Shown here piece after piece: positions 23,195 to 40,400 of a DNA stretch of 64,000 nucleotides. The translations under genes were made by a program, and so were the position numbers. The stretch's first letter is position 1. Every line of letters starts with the position of its first letter. The stretch is taken from contig NC_134029.1 of NCBI RefSeq assembly GCF_964204645.1, forward strand, positions 21,098,450 through 21,162,449. Reading direction: 5' to 3'. The stretch comes from Tubulanus polymorphus. Its lineage: Eukaryota > Nemertea > Palaeonemertea > Tubulaniformes > Tubulanidae. A model generated the notes under the pieces. It saw nothing but the letters and a program-made list of their open reading frames with translations. It searched no databases and had not been told where the DNA came from.

Positions 23195-26179
23195 ATACAT
23201 CGGCGTATATACGACTAAAAAAAAAACAATCCAGCGGTACAAATGGTCACCGAGCACCACGCGTACGGCTTCATTTCGTTCCGCGACAAGGATGGATCTC
23301 TTTTTAACGGGGCGACATCGACGTACTGAACTATTCTCGCCGGAGTAGTATGCGGTTTAGAGCGATTGGTTTGATCTTTGTTAATCATCATCATCAGAAG
23401 AAGAAGAAGAAAAACTAAAACGAAAAAAAAAAACAAAGTGTCTACTGCTTAGTAATAACACGGTATACGTCCATTTATGTATACACATCAATCCGGAAAC
23501 AGATGGACGACGTTGTCCACGCTTACCCGACCCTGAGCATATCGATTACGTGATAACGTTTCACCATCTGTCTCGTTGAGAAGTCTCTCTATAACCAGTA
23601 TATTCGATATATACGTATATATATATGTATACTGACGACAGTTTAATCAATGCAACTTCATATACACCCGATCAATAATTCTATTCACACGTGTTATTTT
23701 TACAAACGATAAACGGTTCATTCAGCCTACGTCGTATTACTTCTGTACGTTTCGGTCATCGGAGGAAAAAAAATTGAATCCCGAAATTTCGTGAACATCG
23801 AACGCTGACGACAGCTCAACCAGTCGCTTCTAATGAACACAGAGAAGAAATTGATCTGGCATATATAGTATTTTATATATATGAATATATATATATTCGT
23901 GATAATGTTTAGTAGTATTGAGTGACGGAAGTTATTTTTCGTTTCGTTGGATTTTTATTACTCGACGCTGTGTATATAAGTATATAGTCCCATTTGTGTA
24001 TATGTGTGCGTATATATATATATATATAAATATAATCAACCGTTGTATTGTATGCTGAGTTGTTAACGACAGGGTTCCTCGAAGGTTCTATTATACGGGG
24101 TTCCTCGGAGGTTCTATCGCTTTGAATTCGAAATTAACTCGGTTTCGAGGATCGCTTTCGGAAAAGTCAAATTTGTGAAAGTCTTGAAGAACCCTGTCGC
24201 GATAGTTCGTTGGCGAATACGATTTGGCTGGTTAATTTTGAGGAGGTAGAATTAAACTGCCCGCTGAAAAAAAATGATGGCGAACGATTTCGATCGACAA
24301 AATTTTTATTTTCATTTTTTTAAAACCAGTTCGCCGATGAAATTTTGATTTGATATTATTAACGGAAGTGGTTTCGGATATTTCTTTCGTAAAATTTCTC
24401 CACGTCTCTCGTTCGAAGAGGTGATTTTTTTATTGTGCCAAAATCTGGATCTGGCTGGTTTCATTTGTTCAGAAAAAAAAAACTGTAAAATACCTTTCGT
24501 ATTACTGCCTCGTCTATAGAATGTTCCATGTATGAAAAATAAGCTGTGTGGGTGCAATTTGATGTAATTTTCTAAGTTAAAATGCTCACTCATATCTACC
24601 CTGCTGATAAGTTCAGATGTATAGGGGCATATTGTCGTATATGCCGAGGTGAACAGTAATGATCTTGTGACAATTTTGTGCAATGCTTCCTCGTTACGAT
24701 GCCAGCGAATACTGTTGGCACAGCTAACTTAAAAATAAATGAATTCCAATTTTGAAGAAAAAAAAAATGTCGAGAACGGAGGTATTTTTTCACCTTCGAA
24801 ATTTTTGGGCCCATCTATTCGAATAATGCTTCTAATTTTGATTAGATAGTTACGATTTGAACTCAGATGTTGATTTTTCATCGCTTGACGGTATATTTAT
24901 ATATATATTTCTATTGTATTGAAAATTGATGATTGCGTTCTTTGTTTTAGCGTGGAGTTTATGACAGTTTGCAGACGGCGCCGCGAGGCGGTTTGCTGCG
25001 GACTTCATATTCGTTAATGCGTAAACAAAAGGCATGCAAATTCTATATGAATCCTATGGATTGTCCTGTGTACAAAATAAACTTCATTCTTATTAGCTAC
25101 TATATCCATGATATGAATGGATTTTGTGATTTTTCAGTCTTGATTTACAGGTAACTATTATTGTTTTTTTAGGGTATGTAAAATATGCGCATTTGCTACG
25201 ATGTATTATACATATTATTATTTAATACTAGCTTAAGATGATGTAGTGAGGTTTTGTAGTTAAATTGCTGTCTCACTAGAAAGGCTTCGAATGGTGCCAT
25301 GCAATTAAACAGCAGACACTAAGTGGATGTAAGGATTGATTTGTAGAATTGATTTTTGACTTGAAATTTAATTTCGGAACTCGTTTTTAGAACCACTTAA
25401 CTTCGCTAAGGATTGCTATAAGAAAGTCATTTTGTGTCTGCTGTATTGCTGGGCTACAGGTTAATAACGAACAATCAATTTATGGAAACTTGTACAATCA
25501 AAATTTGATTTTTTTTAAAATTTTGCTGATTGCTGATGCTTTTTTAAGCACCTAGAGAAATGTGTCGTTAAAAAATAGAAATACCCTGCATGATTTGTGG
25601 GTTATCTTTTCTTACTAAAAAGTGAGAAATGCATTTATACGGGAGGGAAAGATGATAACAGTTCAAAAACATAGTTTTATCCATCAGTATTCAAGAAAAT
25701 AAAGTAAATAAGAAAAGATGCAGTGGCAGTGTTTAAAATCAAGATAAATTAGCTTTAAGTCCTGCGTCTTGACAAATTACTACATGTGCGTTGTACTACT
25801 TAATGCGTGATGAAGATTGATGTGAAAATTTGACCAATTAGTTTCGATTTCGCTAACAAAATAATCGATAATATCCACGAAATCTAAACCTCCCTCGAAT
25901 TAGGAAGTCTTTAAACAACTTGGATTTGGTTTTACCAATATTTCGACCTGAATAATTCAAATAATCGTTTCATCGGTCTCATTCATAGTTAGATAAAAAA
26001 AAGCTTTATGCTATTTCATAGCTTTGTCGAATCGAATCGAATTGATAGTCTATCGGTAGTCAATGTTGTATACATACCTTTTAAAAGTATTTGAAATTTA
26101 GTTCTTTACCTGTAATGATTTTGTATAGAAACTGTTCACATGCTTTTTGTAACATTGTTGATCTGTGTGAAGAAATAAA
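23195..26179 (+). other. Long 3' UTR of the SLC6 gene
   Basis: No exon-like frame follows the stop codon. The first good AATAAA with a downstream GT-rich stretch is at 26174-26179 (then TTTTGTGTTTCG), giving a UTR of about 3 kb. AT microsatellites lie at 23865-23898 and 24011-24028. The first contains the palindrome GAATATATATATATTC. Earlier polyadenylation is possible. Confidence 0.5.
24011..24028. repeat. TA microsatellite in the SLC6 3' UTR
   Basis: About nine TA units in a row. A second, interrupted AT tract lies near 23865-23898. Confidence 0.75.
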
Positions 26180-27302
26180 ATACACACTTACGAAAAATGT
26201 TTTGTGTTTCGTATTTTCGGCATACGTTAGCACGCCCTGATCATGTGGTGTGAAGCATTATTGAAACTTGTGAAACTCGGAAGAGAAAAGAATCAAGTAG
26301 CATCTCATTTCTTCAGACATTTTTATCTACTGGATTAAGTGTGGATAATGATGAGGTATTGTAGTTAAATGGTTTATTCCCCGTGTTTGCGCTGGACGAT
26401 GCAATTCAATATTTCTCAATCGTACCTTGAGTAATATAGTATACAAGTCGGGTTTTTTCGAACGAAAAAGGATAAAATATAAAATTCATGAGAAAATAAA
26501 AAGCGGTTACAAAATACGTGTACAATGAATAGGCATCGAAAACTTTCCGAGAGCTTTGGTTAATTTGGGCCGGAACACGATAATGGTGGTGTTGGTAAAC
26601 TTGATGGTACTGTCAGGAAGCCTAAAGAATGCTGTATAAAAAAAACCATAAAGCGTTACTTTGTAACTGACCCGATTAGTCCATATTTTGGGTCAAGTGA
26701 AGGGAGCTCAGAGGATTTGAACCAAACTAGTGGAGTCGCCCTAAGTATGCTCAATTGAATTGGAGTGACACTGAATCTAGCACTGGCAAGCGAGTGTTGG
26801 ATATTCGTTTCCGGTATTTTCTTTTTCGAGCAAATGAGGAAAAATAGGATAGAAATTCAGAATATTCGCTGTTTTACCGCATTCCTACGTGATTCGATCT
26901 CGTTCTGTAATTTTTCACCATTGCGTCGACATCGATGCGACGGAATCAATTCAATTCATCCATGTTAAATTAGGTGAGAACAATTTCAAAAAGCAACTGC
27001 ACCGACACATTTTGTCAGAATATGTGGAGAATGAAGAAAATAATGTTGTCAGTGTTCGGGATGTTTTTACCTATCTTTTCTTGAGCCTACTTTCTACCTA
27101 TCCTGTATTTTGCGAGAGTTGCCCTATGCAAATTTTTGCCCGAAATAAAGGCATGAACCCGGAGGCATAATTCCGAGGTTATTGGTACATAGGCCTACCC
27201 GTACATATTACTTTTTTGGAATTATTCGTACAGGAAGGGATAGGGTTAGGGTAAGGTGAGGCTATATCTAGTTAAAATATTTATCATTCGGCCAACTGTC
27301 AG

Positions 27303-27375
27303 CAAGCTCAGTGGTCCAGTGGTAAGATGCTGCGCTAGTAATTTACTGCCAGAGTTCAAGTCTTGCTCTATCCGC
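27303..27375 (+). repeat. tRNA-derived SINE-like fragment or tRNA pseudogene
   Basis: AGTGGTCCAGTGGTAAGATGC resembles a tRNA D-arm/A-box region. About 30 bases later, GAGTTCAAGTCTTGCTC resembles a T-arm/B-box. The anticodon arm does not pair cleanly and the acceptor ends do not match, so it is not called as a functional tRNA. Confidence 0.4.
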
Positions 27376-27986
27376 TCTATTTTCTCTAACTCTATTCTCC
27401 ACACTTTCCTTGAATTTTCTAAGTCACGCACCTCTGTACACATGCGCAGTGTTAATCAGCCAATCAGCGACAGTTATTGGCGTACAGATCCTAGTTCCGT
27501 ACGAATAGCCTCCAGAGAAATCCATACGGGTCCCTACGAGTAGCTACAGCGTTGATTGTTGGGGGTCCAAAATCAAAGATCAAGATTCAATTGGTTGTCA
27601 CCTGATCTGAGATTGTGGGGCCTAATGCTTTTTACTGCAGTGCTACAGAAAAGGATTCCATTTTGTGTTGTGTGACCCAGACAGGTTAGGCCTACCCTAA
27701 AAAGTAATCAGTCCTTCTTGTGCGCTTCAAAATCAACCTTAAGCGCCATACACTTGTAATATACAAAGTAAGTTGAAAGCCGATAAACTCAGTCCAACGT
27801 TGACCAAAAATGAATTTAGGGAATGTTAAACTGAAAGTGAAGTCGCTTCAATGAGAACCTTAGTGTCATCAATATTCCACAGGCACGAACTCTATTTTTT
27901 GTATACTTAAAGTTGCTGTGCCTTTATACCCACAGAATTGTAAGTCATTGTAAATAGTTTATTCAGCAAAATCAGTTATTTCTAAG

Positions 27987-28344
27987 CAGAGTCCCTACGA
28001 CTCCTAGATTCCAAAAAAACTCCTAAACAGAAAATGCGAAGGTGCTTGAAACTCCTTTCATTTAGGCAAAATGCCCGAAACTCCTTTAAAAATTCTTCAA
28101 TTTTGAGAAATAGGCAATTAGAAATGTTTGAAGGATTTGCAGGATTTGAAACCGTGTTCAGGTGGTATAAAGGATAAAAATTTGCTTACAAAATCATCAA
28201 ATAAATGGTTTACCAAGATAAACAGTTCCGGTTTAGGAGGAGTCTGCTGTAATTGGCATATAAAAGTGACGCGGACGCTTCCTCAAATTTAAAACTTTCT
28301 CCTTTAAAACTCACTCCTTATTTACTGACCTGTAGGGGACCCTG
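27987..28344. mobile_element. MITE family 1 copy
   Basis: It begins CAGAGTCCCTACGACTCC and ends CTGTAGGGGACCCTG, an imperfect terminal inverted repeat. The interior words TTCAATTTTGAGAAATAGGC, GATAAACAGTTCCGGTTTAG and TTTAGGAGGAGTC recur at 31331-31852, 55170-55553 and 59989-60383. It is about 358 bp and non-coding. Confidence 0.75.
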
Positions 28345-28748
28345 ATCAGCCAAGAAAGCCGACCAAAGTCTGGTCGGAAAAAGTTTCGCACATTCAAAGA
28401 AGTGTATTGGGCACACTTAAGATTCTAGAGTGCGGTAGAGCACTGTGGATACAACCACTTCCCATACAGGACCGAGTAGTCGCATGTTTTGTATGTCATT
28501 ACCTCCAGGGAAGACACTGGCCATCTTACAAAATTATTTTAAAGATCTACAATAGTTGATAATCATCTAGGCGAAATAATGATGTTCCTGATATAGGCCT
28601 AAGCTGTGCTGCTGCTGCTTCTACTATATACTGGTATCAGATTTTGTACCTCTTAAAAGCTTCGATGATTAACTAGATTCTTTTGTCATCGAGTTCGTTG
28701 TGTATTTCTTATTTTTAGTTGTCAAAAAGTGAAGGAGCAACAGAAATC

Positions 28749-33104
<4,356 letters not shown>

Positions 33105-35520
33105 CTGTGCAGGGTTATTATTTTTGGGGTGTTATTTTTGTGATAACGGTGAAGTGAAAACTTTCTCTCGTCGAAAAAAAATATTTCGTCTGTTAAGACT
33201 GAATGGTGCGAATCTACGGAGTAAATGAAACAGAGATTCTACAAATTGAATGAATACTTCAACGCATGCTCTTCATCCAATCTTTTGGCAATGTTTGTTG
33301 TGGGATGGAAAACTGAGTCCTTGAACTCTCACAGTTCTACCGATGAATTAATAAAGAATCGCCTTAAATTTTCATCGATAACCAATTCCTAGTCAATTCA
33401 TAGAGGAGATTCTTGGTAAGTTTAGCTAGTATTCATTCGCCGATATGGATAGAACCTTTAGACCTGACGTCCCGCCTTATTTTCCATTCTCGTCGCCTAC
33501 ACACGTTACTCTCTGTAAATAGGCTATTATTAAATCGTGTTAACTATGAATGTTGTGGGTATGTGCTAATCATTCAGTGTAGTTTTCATTAATAATTTAT
33601 TGATAATCCGAATCTTTACGTAATCTCGTTCTTAAACTCATTTGAACTGTCATTATTATTATTATTCTGTCCTTCAGTGTTAGAAATTAACTGATTTTAC
33701 AGGTTTTAGCTGTCAATGAGTGTTAAAGAATTACGTTTTTATAATCTAATAAGACAAGTCTCTCTCTCAAAAGTATGCAAGAATTTGAATGAACTTCTGT
33801 TAATGTGTAAGTTAACTATCAGTATTTTATTTTGACCGTTTCAGTTGTGTATGCAAGGTAGAGTTAGTTTCATTTCATGAATGACAATGAAAAAATTGGG
33901 GGGGGGGGGCAGGGCTTTGTTTATTCCCTCCCATGACTGGGGGAGGGTTTTATTATTGTTTTTAAACATTTTGGTGCTCGATATGTACTGCGTTGACTGC
34001 AGTTGCCTCCCGATTAAGTAAGAAATTGCTTTCGTATGAAAAACATATTGGTGTAAATATTTTCTATGTATATATTGCATGGGTTAGTGTACGCTGATAG
34101 TTCGCTATGATTTCGTTCCATTGATTTTAACTCTTTTTCATCCGGATTCTCAGATGATCGTTTTATATTCGTTTTTGTATCAGTGAGATGCTATATCGTT
34201 TCGCGCGTCGATCGGTTGTATTTCGATGATGTAATCGTCTTGAAATTAGTAGAAATGATCTACGTTTCGACCGTACGTCCTAATTTGTTATCGTCAATGT
34301 TTCATTGCAACAATACACGCTGTCTTTAAGTGACAGAGATATGAAGTAAAAAGGTATCGGTGAATCATATTTCTTCGATGAACAAAGAAAAATCTTCAAT
34401 ATTCACGAACGAACACCGAAATATTTTCAAATGAAATATACCGGATTCAAATTCAATATTATTCTAATCATGAACATCTTATATAAATACTTAACAAGAT
34501 CGATATACATTCAGGGCCTGTTGCGTGTTAATGCTAACCAGTGTTTGCGTATTCCCGCGTATGATCCAGATCGACTCAGTTATCGGTAAAAATTAAGACG
34601 CAAGGGTTTTGAATATTCAAACTGAAGTTATTACAAGAGTCGAAACCTTACCGATATCATCATACCTGGAACAGGATATCAGTTACGCGAACAATTCATT
34701 AAAGCAACAAGTCCTCGAACGATATGAATATACATGTATACATATAATATACATATTCGTCATATATTTTAACGATATTTCTCTTGGAAAAGATTTATTA
34801 TCTATGAGCCAAGACATGTTATTTCCGTCCAGTGTTTTAGAACATCAATGGAGGCATGCAAGCTATTGTTGGTAAACGTCTTTTGTCATTGCAACGTGTC
34901 AAATCATCTTTGTGTCCAATATAAGCGTTTCGTGTAGAGAAAAAAGAAATTAGGTTCAAGCAGGTTCTACATTCGAGTAAAATGCAGGTTTTCCTCTCCA
35001 AAGTGACATAATTTTCTCAATGCAATACTGACTCTGCATTTTCTCAAGTTATAAATCTTCTTAACTTAGGTAGTTTAAATCGTTATTGTTCATTGCTGGA
35101 AAGAAATTACATTTCGAGCTTGAATGACTGTTGATACAGCAGCATATTACTACAACTTGCAATTCTTAGCGAAACCTGCATTTTAACATCCGATCCCCTG
35201 TAGACATCACAGTACAATAACATTCTGTGCTGTATGATGAATTCATCATGACCAACAAATTTATTTGATCTAATTCAGTTTAAGTTGATGAAAAATTTGG
35301 TTTTTTTTTTCTTCAAATTTTCAAGTAATTTTGTCTCTTTTTTGAGCTAAGAAACCTACGCATTAATTTATATCCATACATAATCGTTTATCGTTATCAT
35401 GTATTTATACATTTTTATATAGAATCGAGATGTCTGAACTCGTTCGATGAAAAACACTATTTGTAACATGGATCATTTTAATGACCAAAATGATGTCTCT
35501 AAAAGATGATTGCGAATAAA
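33105..35520 (+). other. 3' UTR of Csk
   Basis: No exon-like frame is seen. AATAAA at 35515-35520 is the best final polyadenylation signal. AATAAA at about 33350 could give a short form. A run of ten or more G at 33898-33908 is the only striking feature. Confidence 0.45.
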
Positions 35521-36006
35521 AGTAATAATAATTGCAGTAATGTAGTGTAGTTGTGTGTTTTTGATGCTCTTTTAATCTTCTCAAGACAATCTACGTAAGA
35601 AATTTGTGCATGTATTTGGCAGTGTCGATCGCGATGATCTGGCTATAAGGCTGGCCTGCAGCTTTCCTAGGACAAATTAATAAAAGAACGATGCTTCATT
35701 GAGTACCCGGTACATGTTATATGTTTGAAAAGCCTTATCTGCATGAGAAATACGTGAACGACGATTAATATAAAAAGTCTGCGGTCTGCAAATGGAAGAA
35801 TGTTACTTCCTAGTTCTTTGATAACGAAAAAGCTGTTGTCAATCACTTTCATACCAGTATTTGTTTCTCTTTATTGTTCCAACCTAATATTTATACAAAA
35901 AATCTAGATAAATGGCATGAGAAGTAAAAATAAATTAAACGGCGTAATGTATTATAGAAAATGATACATGCTAATAATGTTATATGTATATAGAGTGTCT
36001 GAAAAT
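35521..36006. other. Tail-to-tail spacer of Csk and PGAP2
   Basis: Convergent 3' ends meet here. A minus-strand AATAAA (TTTATT at 35870-35875) lies 130 bases past the PGAP2 stop and probably ends that transcript. Nothing else is seen. Confidence 0.45.
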
Positions 36007-38261
36007 TTATCTAAGATTTGATTTCGGATATGCATACGTAACAACGGCATTCGGTATGTCGAACCTCAACGTAGAATGATACAGAATGTTTGTCAGAACG
36101 ACGAAATATTCACAAAGAGCAAACAGCGTGTAAACTGAAATAGAAAACCGGGAAAATGAGTGATTACAAATTCAAAAGGTACAGTAGAAATTATATACGT
36201 TTTGTATCATGGAGTATAACCGCCCTAACTTAACCCTTTCAGTGCATCTTGCGCATTCCAGCACTTTAGAGTAATGAATTGGTCAGTTCTGAAAGGGGAA
36301 ACCAATTTTCCTGAGCTCATACCATAGAACACATTAGGAATTTTCTGAAAATATTTCATTTACCTCCAGGTTCACAGTATGAATTGTGCCGGAAGAAGAA
36401 ATAGACGGCTAACAGAAAGATGCTGATATTTGCCAGGAAAAAGAAGCACTTGTGTCTATACGATTTCTTCACAATCTGAAAAAAAGATATCGTCGGCTAT
36501 GAAAAATACGAAATTTAATCTACTGCTCGAATTATGATTTACCTCACCTACTAAACGAAACTTATTTTCCCTGTTTGATTTGCAATCAGGGTTATATTAT
36601 CTGTTTGACATCAAAGCAAAAATATGAATATTGGCAGGAAATGGATATGCCGGGTAAGACAGGTTTTAGAACATTTTCTTGTTTTCCACAAAATAACACT
36701 TTTTCCGATAGGGGGCTTAGTATTTTTTGTATTCATGTTGATAGATTAGCAAAAGGGTATGAAATGAGAAACACTGTGCAAGTTAAGTACGGTGAAACTT
36801 CAAGTGTGGGAAAAGTTGATCGTAAGACTGGGTACGAGTTGACTATGAATCTAAAGAATTGCTATGGTACTTACTGGATCGTTGAGAGGTTTCCAATCGC
36901 GAGCCCATCGAAATGTTATCAGCTGTAACAGCATATATATCTCAGAGCAAACCATGAAGACTATGAAACTATTTTCATGAACATCTAAAACAGAAAGAGA
37001 AAAATAATGAATACGAGATCAATGAAAAACCTGTCCACGTTTTGGAAATCGAATATTTTACAAAGCTCACTGAAGTTATCATAAGGAGAAACCCACAATA
37101 CCAGTTGAAACAATCATTATTGTTTCAAATAAACTCCGAAGATGTTTTAAAGAATCCACTCGAAATGTAAAAAACAGAACAGGGGTCATTTGCTCAAAAG
37201 TTGGTTAAAGATAACCGATGGATAAATACCATAGTACCATAGTAACAATGAAGTTTTAATTGTCACTAAGTCAACTATCCACTCCACTGGTTAACTTTAA
37301 CCAACCTTTGAGCAACTGCAGCCCTAGCAGTTGTTTAAATCGGTATTGTGGGAAGTCTCGTTAGTCTCTCGTTGGTGTGGTCTCAACGATTTACTCACCG
37401 AAATTCTCCGTCGAAGAAACACACGTGAGCACCATGAGACAAGCGACTTCTATTTGATTCAGAATGAACATCGCGTAAACGGTCGCCATGTACAGCGGTC
37501 GATGTCGGTTCGGGAAGTTTTTGAAGTAATTTACGTAAATGAAAGGTATGACGCAACGCGGGGCGTAATGTGCGCCGACGAACAGCCGCCAAATATATCT
37601 TTGAGGAGTGAATCCACCGATGGCGGCGCTGATCGATGGCAGATAATTACTCACCTGAAAATAAAACAAATAGAAAAGAAACTAAAGGTCGCATTGCAAG
37701 TATTCTAAAATCTTTAATGTCTGTGCAGGAGCTCGGACTACATTTAGAGGCAGTAAAATTTCAAACTTTTGATTTTCTAGCCCTTTGCCTACCCTATGAT
37801 AACACATAACCTAACCCCGGTTTACTCTGGGCCCTGTAGACCCTAATCCTCTGGACCCTCTACTCACCCTCTAGACATTAAACCCTAATTTTCTGGGGTT
37901 GAAAAACCAACATTTTGCTTTATCAGCATTTAATAGAAATGAACTGGAGACCGATCATTGGTAACAGTAGGCCTACTGGATGTATGTAGAAGCTTAGTTA
38001 GTAATTTCTAACACCTACCCCGCAATGGGTTCTCGTTGATGCATCATAATCAAACACTATAGATAGTATAACACATAAGAGCATAGCCAATAACGGTAAA
38101 CCGCATGAGTATATAACCACATTCATCCATTTATGTTTTAGAATGACGACCGAGGTGTCAGATTTTTTATTGTCACTTCCCATTTTCACTACCGCAGAAT
38201 GATACGTCGTATTCTCTGTTATATTATCGAGAAATTGTTCTTCTACTTCTGATTTCATCAA
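36007..38261 (-). CDS. PGAP2: PGAP2, GPI-anchor remodelling factor, five exons
   Basis: A multi-pass Golgi membrane protein needed for fatty-acid remodelling of GPI anchors. Minus-strand exons: 38261-38019, 37654-37399, 36984-36875, 36475-36364 and 36134-36007. They join in frame to 282 residues (human about 254). Matches to the human protein as recalled: THCGVSNYLPSISAAIGG, QRYIWRLFVGAHYAPR, LTCVSSTENF, VHENSFIVFM, KSYRHKCFFFLANISIF, YFFFRHNSYCEPGVYTLFA and CEYFVVLTN. The third exon was found only from phase, an acceptor CTGTTTTAG and the HEN-FIVF motif. It is hidden under a longer antisense frame. The N-terminus is about 25 residues longer than the human one and has an NIT and an NTT sequon. 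It sits tail-to-tail with Csk and head-to-head with ZCCHC9. Confidence 0.93.
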
Positions 38262-38926
38262 AAACCGCTATATAAATCGGATAGAACGTGTAACAGCAGT
38301 GGATGCAATGTCAAAACGTTAAAAAAATTTAGAAATGTCAATTTACGCGCAACGACCTTGAGGACTTAAACTTGAGCGGTTACAGTTGGCAAAGTGCAAA
38401 CTTGGTGGCAGCACCATACGGTCACCTAGCGGAATTTCTGTGAACTAACGTAATACCGAATGCTGATGAACTGAGTGTAAAGTACACCAAGAAATACAAA
38501 GAGAAGTAGAATATAAACCGACATGTTTATTCACATTTCGGAAATACGTATTTCATCTTCCAAAAGAGTTTGAATGGTCCAGTCATGATCGCATATAAAT
38601 TCCACTGAAAGACCGTACGGTGCAGCCACCAAGTATGCGGATTCAATGATAGGACGGCTCCGAAAAATAGTACAGCGTTTAGTATCATTGTGTTTTTTCA
38701 AGGTCGTTGAGCAAGAAATTATTCTGATCACATTTTATGTAAATATTGATACATATACCTGATTAATTGCGTTAATATTTGCTAAATGTGTTAAAATATA
38801 AAATTATCGCGTAATTTTCATGTCATTTTATGAAATCATTAATTCAGTATGCAGACATCGATGAAGAAACTGATGAATTACCGTTTAAAAGCTTTTTAGA
38901 TAGCGAAATCCAGAGAAAACGGAAGG
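38262..38926. promoter_or_regulatory. Bidirectional promoter of PGAP2 and ZCCHC9
   Basis: A spacer of 665 bases separates two divergent start codons. It contains an imperfect inverted repeat: the left arm from AACGACCTTGAG (38351) to GGAATTT (about 38437), and the right arm ending with TCAAGGTCGTTGAGC (38698-38712). Inside the arms, ACTTGGTGGCAGCACCATACGG pairs with the complement of the block at about 38613-38634. The ZCCHC9 upstream ORF begins at 38830. No TATA box is convincing. Confidence 0.5.
38351..38712. repeat. Imperfect inverted repeat in the PGAP2/ZCCHC9 spacer
   Basis: The arms are about 87 and 113 bases, and the best-matched parts are the outer 12-15 bases and a block of about 38 bases containing TGGTGGC-GCACC-TACGGTC. 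The arms differ by an indel of about 26 bases. It could be a foldback transposon relic or a duplicated promoter element. Confidence 0.5.
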
Positions 38927-38958
38927 ATGACACGTTGGGCACGGAGTGGAACCGCTAA
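38830..38958 (+). CDS. Upstream ORF overlapping the ZCCHC9 start
   Basis: ATG at 38830 opens a 42-codon frame that ends at TAA 38956-38958, thirty bases past the ZCCHC9 ATG and in another frame. Its product would be acidic at first (DIDEETDELPFKS) and then basic. If the transcript starts upstream of 38830, ribosomes must leak past this ATG. No homology is recognised, so a translational-control role is inference. Confidence 0.3.
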   Translation: MKSLIQYADIDEETDELPFKSFLDSEIQRKRKDDTLGTEWNR

Positions 38959-40293
38959 CACGAAAAAACCCTTGGATTCAACTCCTTGGTCCGATATGAA
39001 AAAAGACACTGACACTTTGAAGACCAAGATGAAAACGTTTCAGGAAAAGGATGAAAGACGAGAGAAAAGGAGAATAAAAAGGATCAATAATCGTCAGAAT
39101 AAAGTTGTAAGCAAAAACTACAAGTGACTGCAATGTTATGATATTCATGATGTGTCCTTTATGTACCTAACCTAACCATAACACTAGCACCACACAGTAA
39201 CCTAAATACAAATGGTTAAATATAATTTTTGAAGCAGATTATGAAGTTAACTTCGTTATCTTTTTGTCTTTATTAGGTTTGTTTTAAATGTCGTAAGGAA
39301 GGACACACGATATCAGAATGTACTGAAATCACCAATGATATCGAGCAAGGGACCGGTATTTGTTTCAAATGTGGATCTACGGAGCACGCCGTTGCAAAGT
39401 GTCGAGTAAAAGTTCCTGCAGGTATCTCACTTCACCTGTCGATCTTGCGCTGTACATTGTTCATTTTTTAGACAACAATTTTCTACCCATTTCAGGAACC
39501 TTTCCATTTGCAAAATGTTTTATATGTAAAGAACAAGGTCATCTTTCAAACCAATGCCCAGATAATCCTAGAGGTCTTTACCCGAAAGGTATGATAATTG
39601 AATAATGTGCCATACGTATTTTGCGTTATTTACCAGTCATTTATGAAAGGTATTTTAAGTGTACTTAAGTGAAATGATTTATTTGCATTCAGGTGGTTCG
39701 TGCAAGACGTGTGGTTCGGTCGAACATTTCAATAGAGATTGTCCAGAATTACAGAATAAAAAAGGTAAGCATATACCATCCGGTGACTGATCCTAGGATT
39801 ATGTATTTAAGGTCTTGTGGTGTATAAAGGACGTTTTGATCGTTGATAAGGCATATTTGGAGGCGTATTACATAAAGCATTAAGGCGTCTAATTTGAAAA
39901 ATTTGGAGATGTATGAAATGCATCGATGATTTCCAAGAAGAAATAAACTTGTCCATCCTACCGATATTGCAGGAGAAGTCTATAAGATTCAATATACGTA
40001 ACAAGGCAATGAAACGTAAAAACATCTTAGGGTCTTGTAGGAGGCCCACAAGATCCCCTCCTGGTTTCATACAATTACGTTATTCAGCTAACATCTTTTG
40101 AGTCAGTTTCAGTTGAATAATATCTTAAAATATGTATCAAATTTATATCATTGTAGCCGTTGAGAGTGAACAGCAGGAAACTATTGATACAATAGACCTG
40201 AAACATCATCGCAGTGCTGATGAAGAGCCTGCTCATCTGAAAAAACCTAAACCTAAACCATTGCGGAAAGGCCCAAAAATTGTGAAATTTTAG
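38927..40293 (+). CDS. ZCCHC9: ZCCHC9, four-zinc-knuckle nucleolar protein
   Basis: A zinc-knuckle RNA-binding protein, reported nucleolar in vertebrates. Exons: 38927-39106, 39277-39421, 39496-39588, 39693-39764 and 40157-40293, joining to 208 residues. It starts MTRWAR, as the human protein does. A charged helix (EKDERREKRRIKRINNRQNK) leads into four CCHC knuckles: CFKCRKEGHTISEC, CFKCGSTEHAVAKC, CFICKEQGHLSNQC and CKTCGSVEHFNRDC, each C-x2-C-x4-H-x4-C. The diagnostic block FPFAKCF-C and CPDNPRGLYP is present, and the basic tail ends KIVKF. A longer in-frame start is absent. The polyadenylation signal AATAAA (40299-40304) begins only five bases after the stop, so the 3' UTR is very short. 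Confidence 0.94.
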
Positions 40294-40298
40294 TTGTA

Positions 40299-40304
40299 AA
40301 TAAA
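40299..40304 (+). terminator. Polyadenylation signal of ZCCHC9
   Basis: AATAAA lies five bases past the TAG stop and is the only close signal. It implies a 3' UTR of a few tens of bases. Confidence 0.6.
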
Positions 40305-40400
40305 ATATCATTATAAAAAACTATTAAATTTTATAGTCAGTGGACGGTTTTTGTAATCATATTTTCACAGAGGCTCGTCGTTGCAGTTACGGGATCAAAC

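Larger units (their letters stand above)
26180..28748. other. Spacer between the SLC6 gene and Csk
   Basis: AT-rich with no supported gene. It contains a tRNA-derived fragment (27303-27375) and a MITE family 1 copy (27987-28344). The Csk start exon is preceded by an acceptor (TATTTTTAG ending near 28719), so at least one 5' UTR exon of Csk lies in this stretch. Confidence 0.5.

Noticed and set aside
26765-27170. Overlapping ORFs of 67 and 93 codons
   Set aside because: They are in two different frames of AT-rich spacer DNA, with no recognised motif.
36575-36928. 117-codon plus-strand ORF
   Set aside because: It overlaps the third PGAP2 exon antisense. The minus strand there has matched splice sites, the correct phase and the PGAP2 motif VHENSFIVF.
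38531-38731. 66-codon minus-strand ORF
   Set aside because: It lies in the PGAP2/ZCCHC9 promoter and overlaps one arm of the inverted repeat. The other arm encodes similar words by symmetry, and no domain or splice partner was found.
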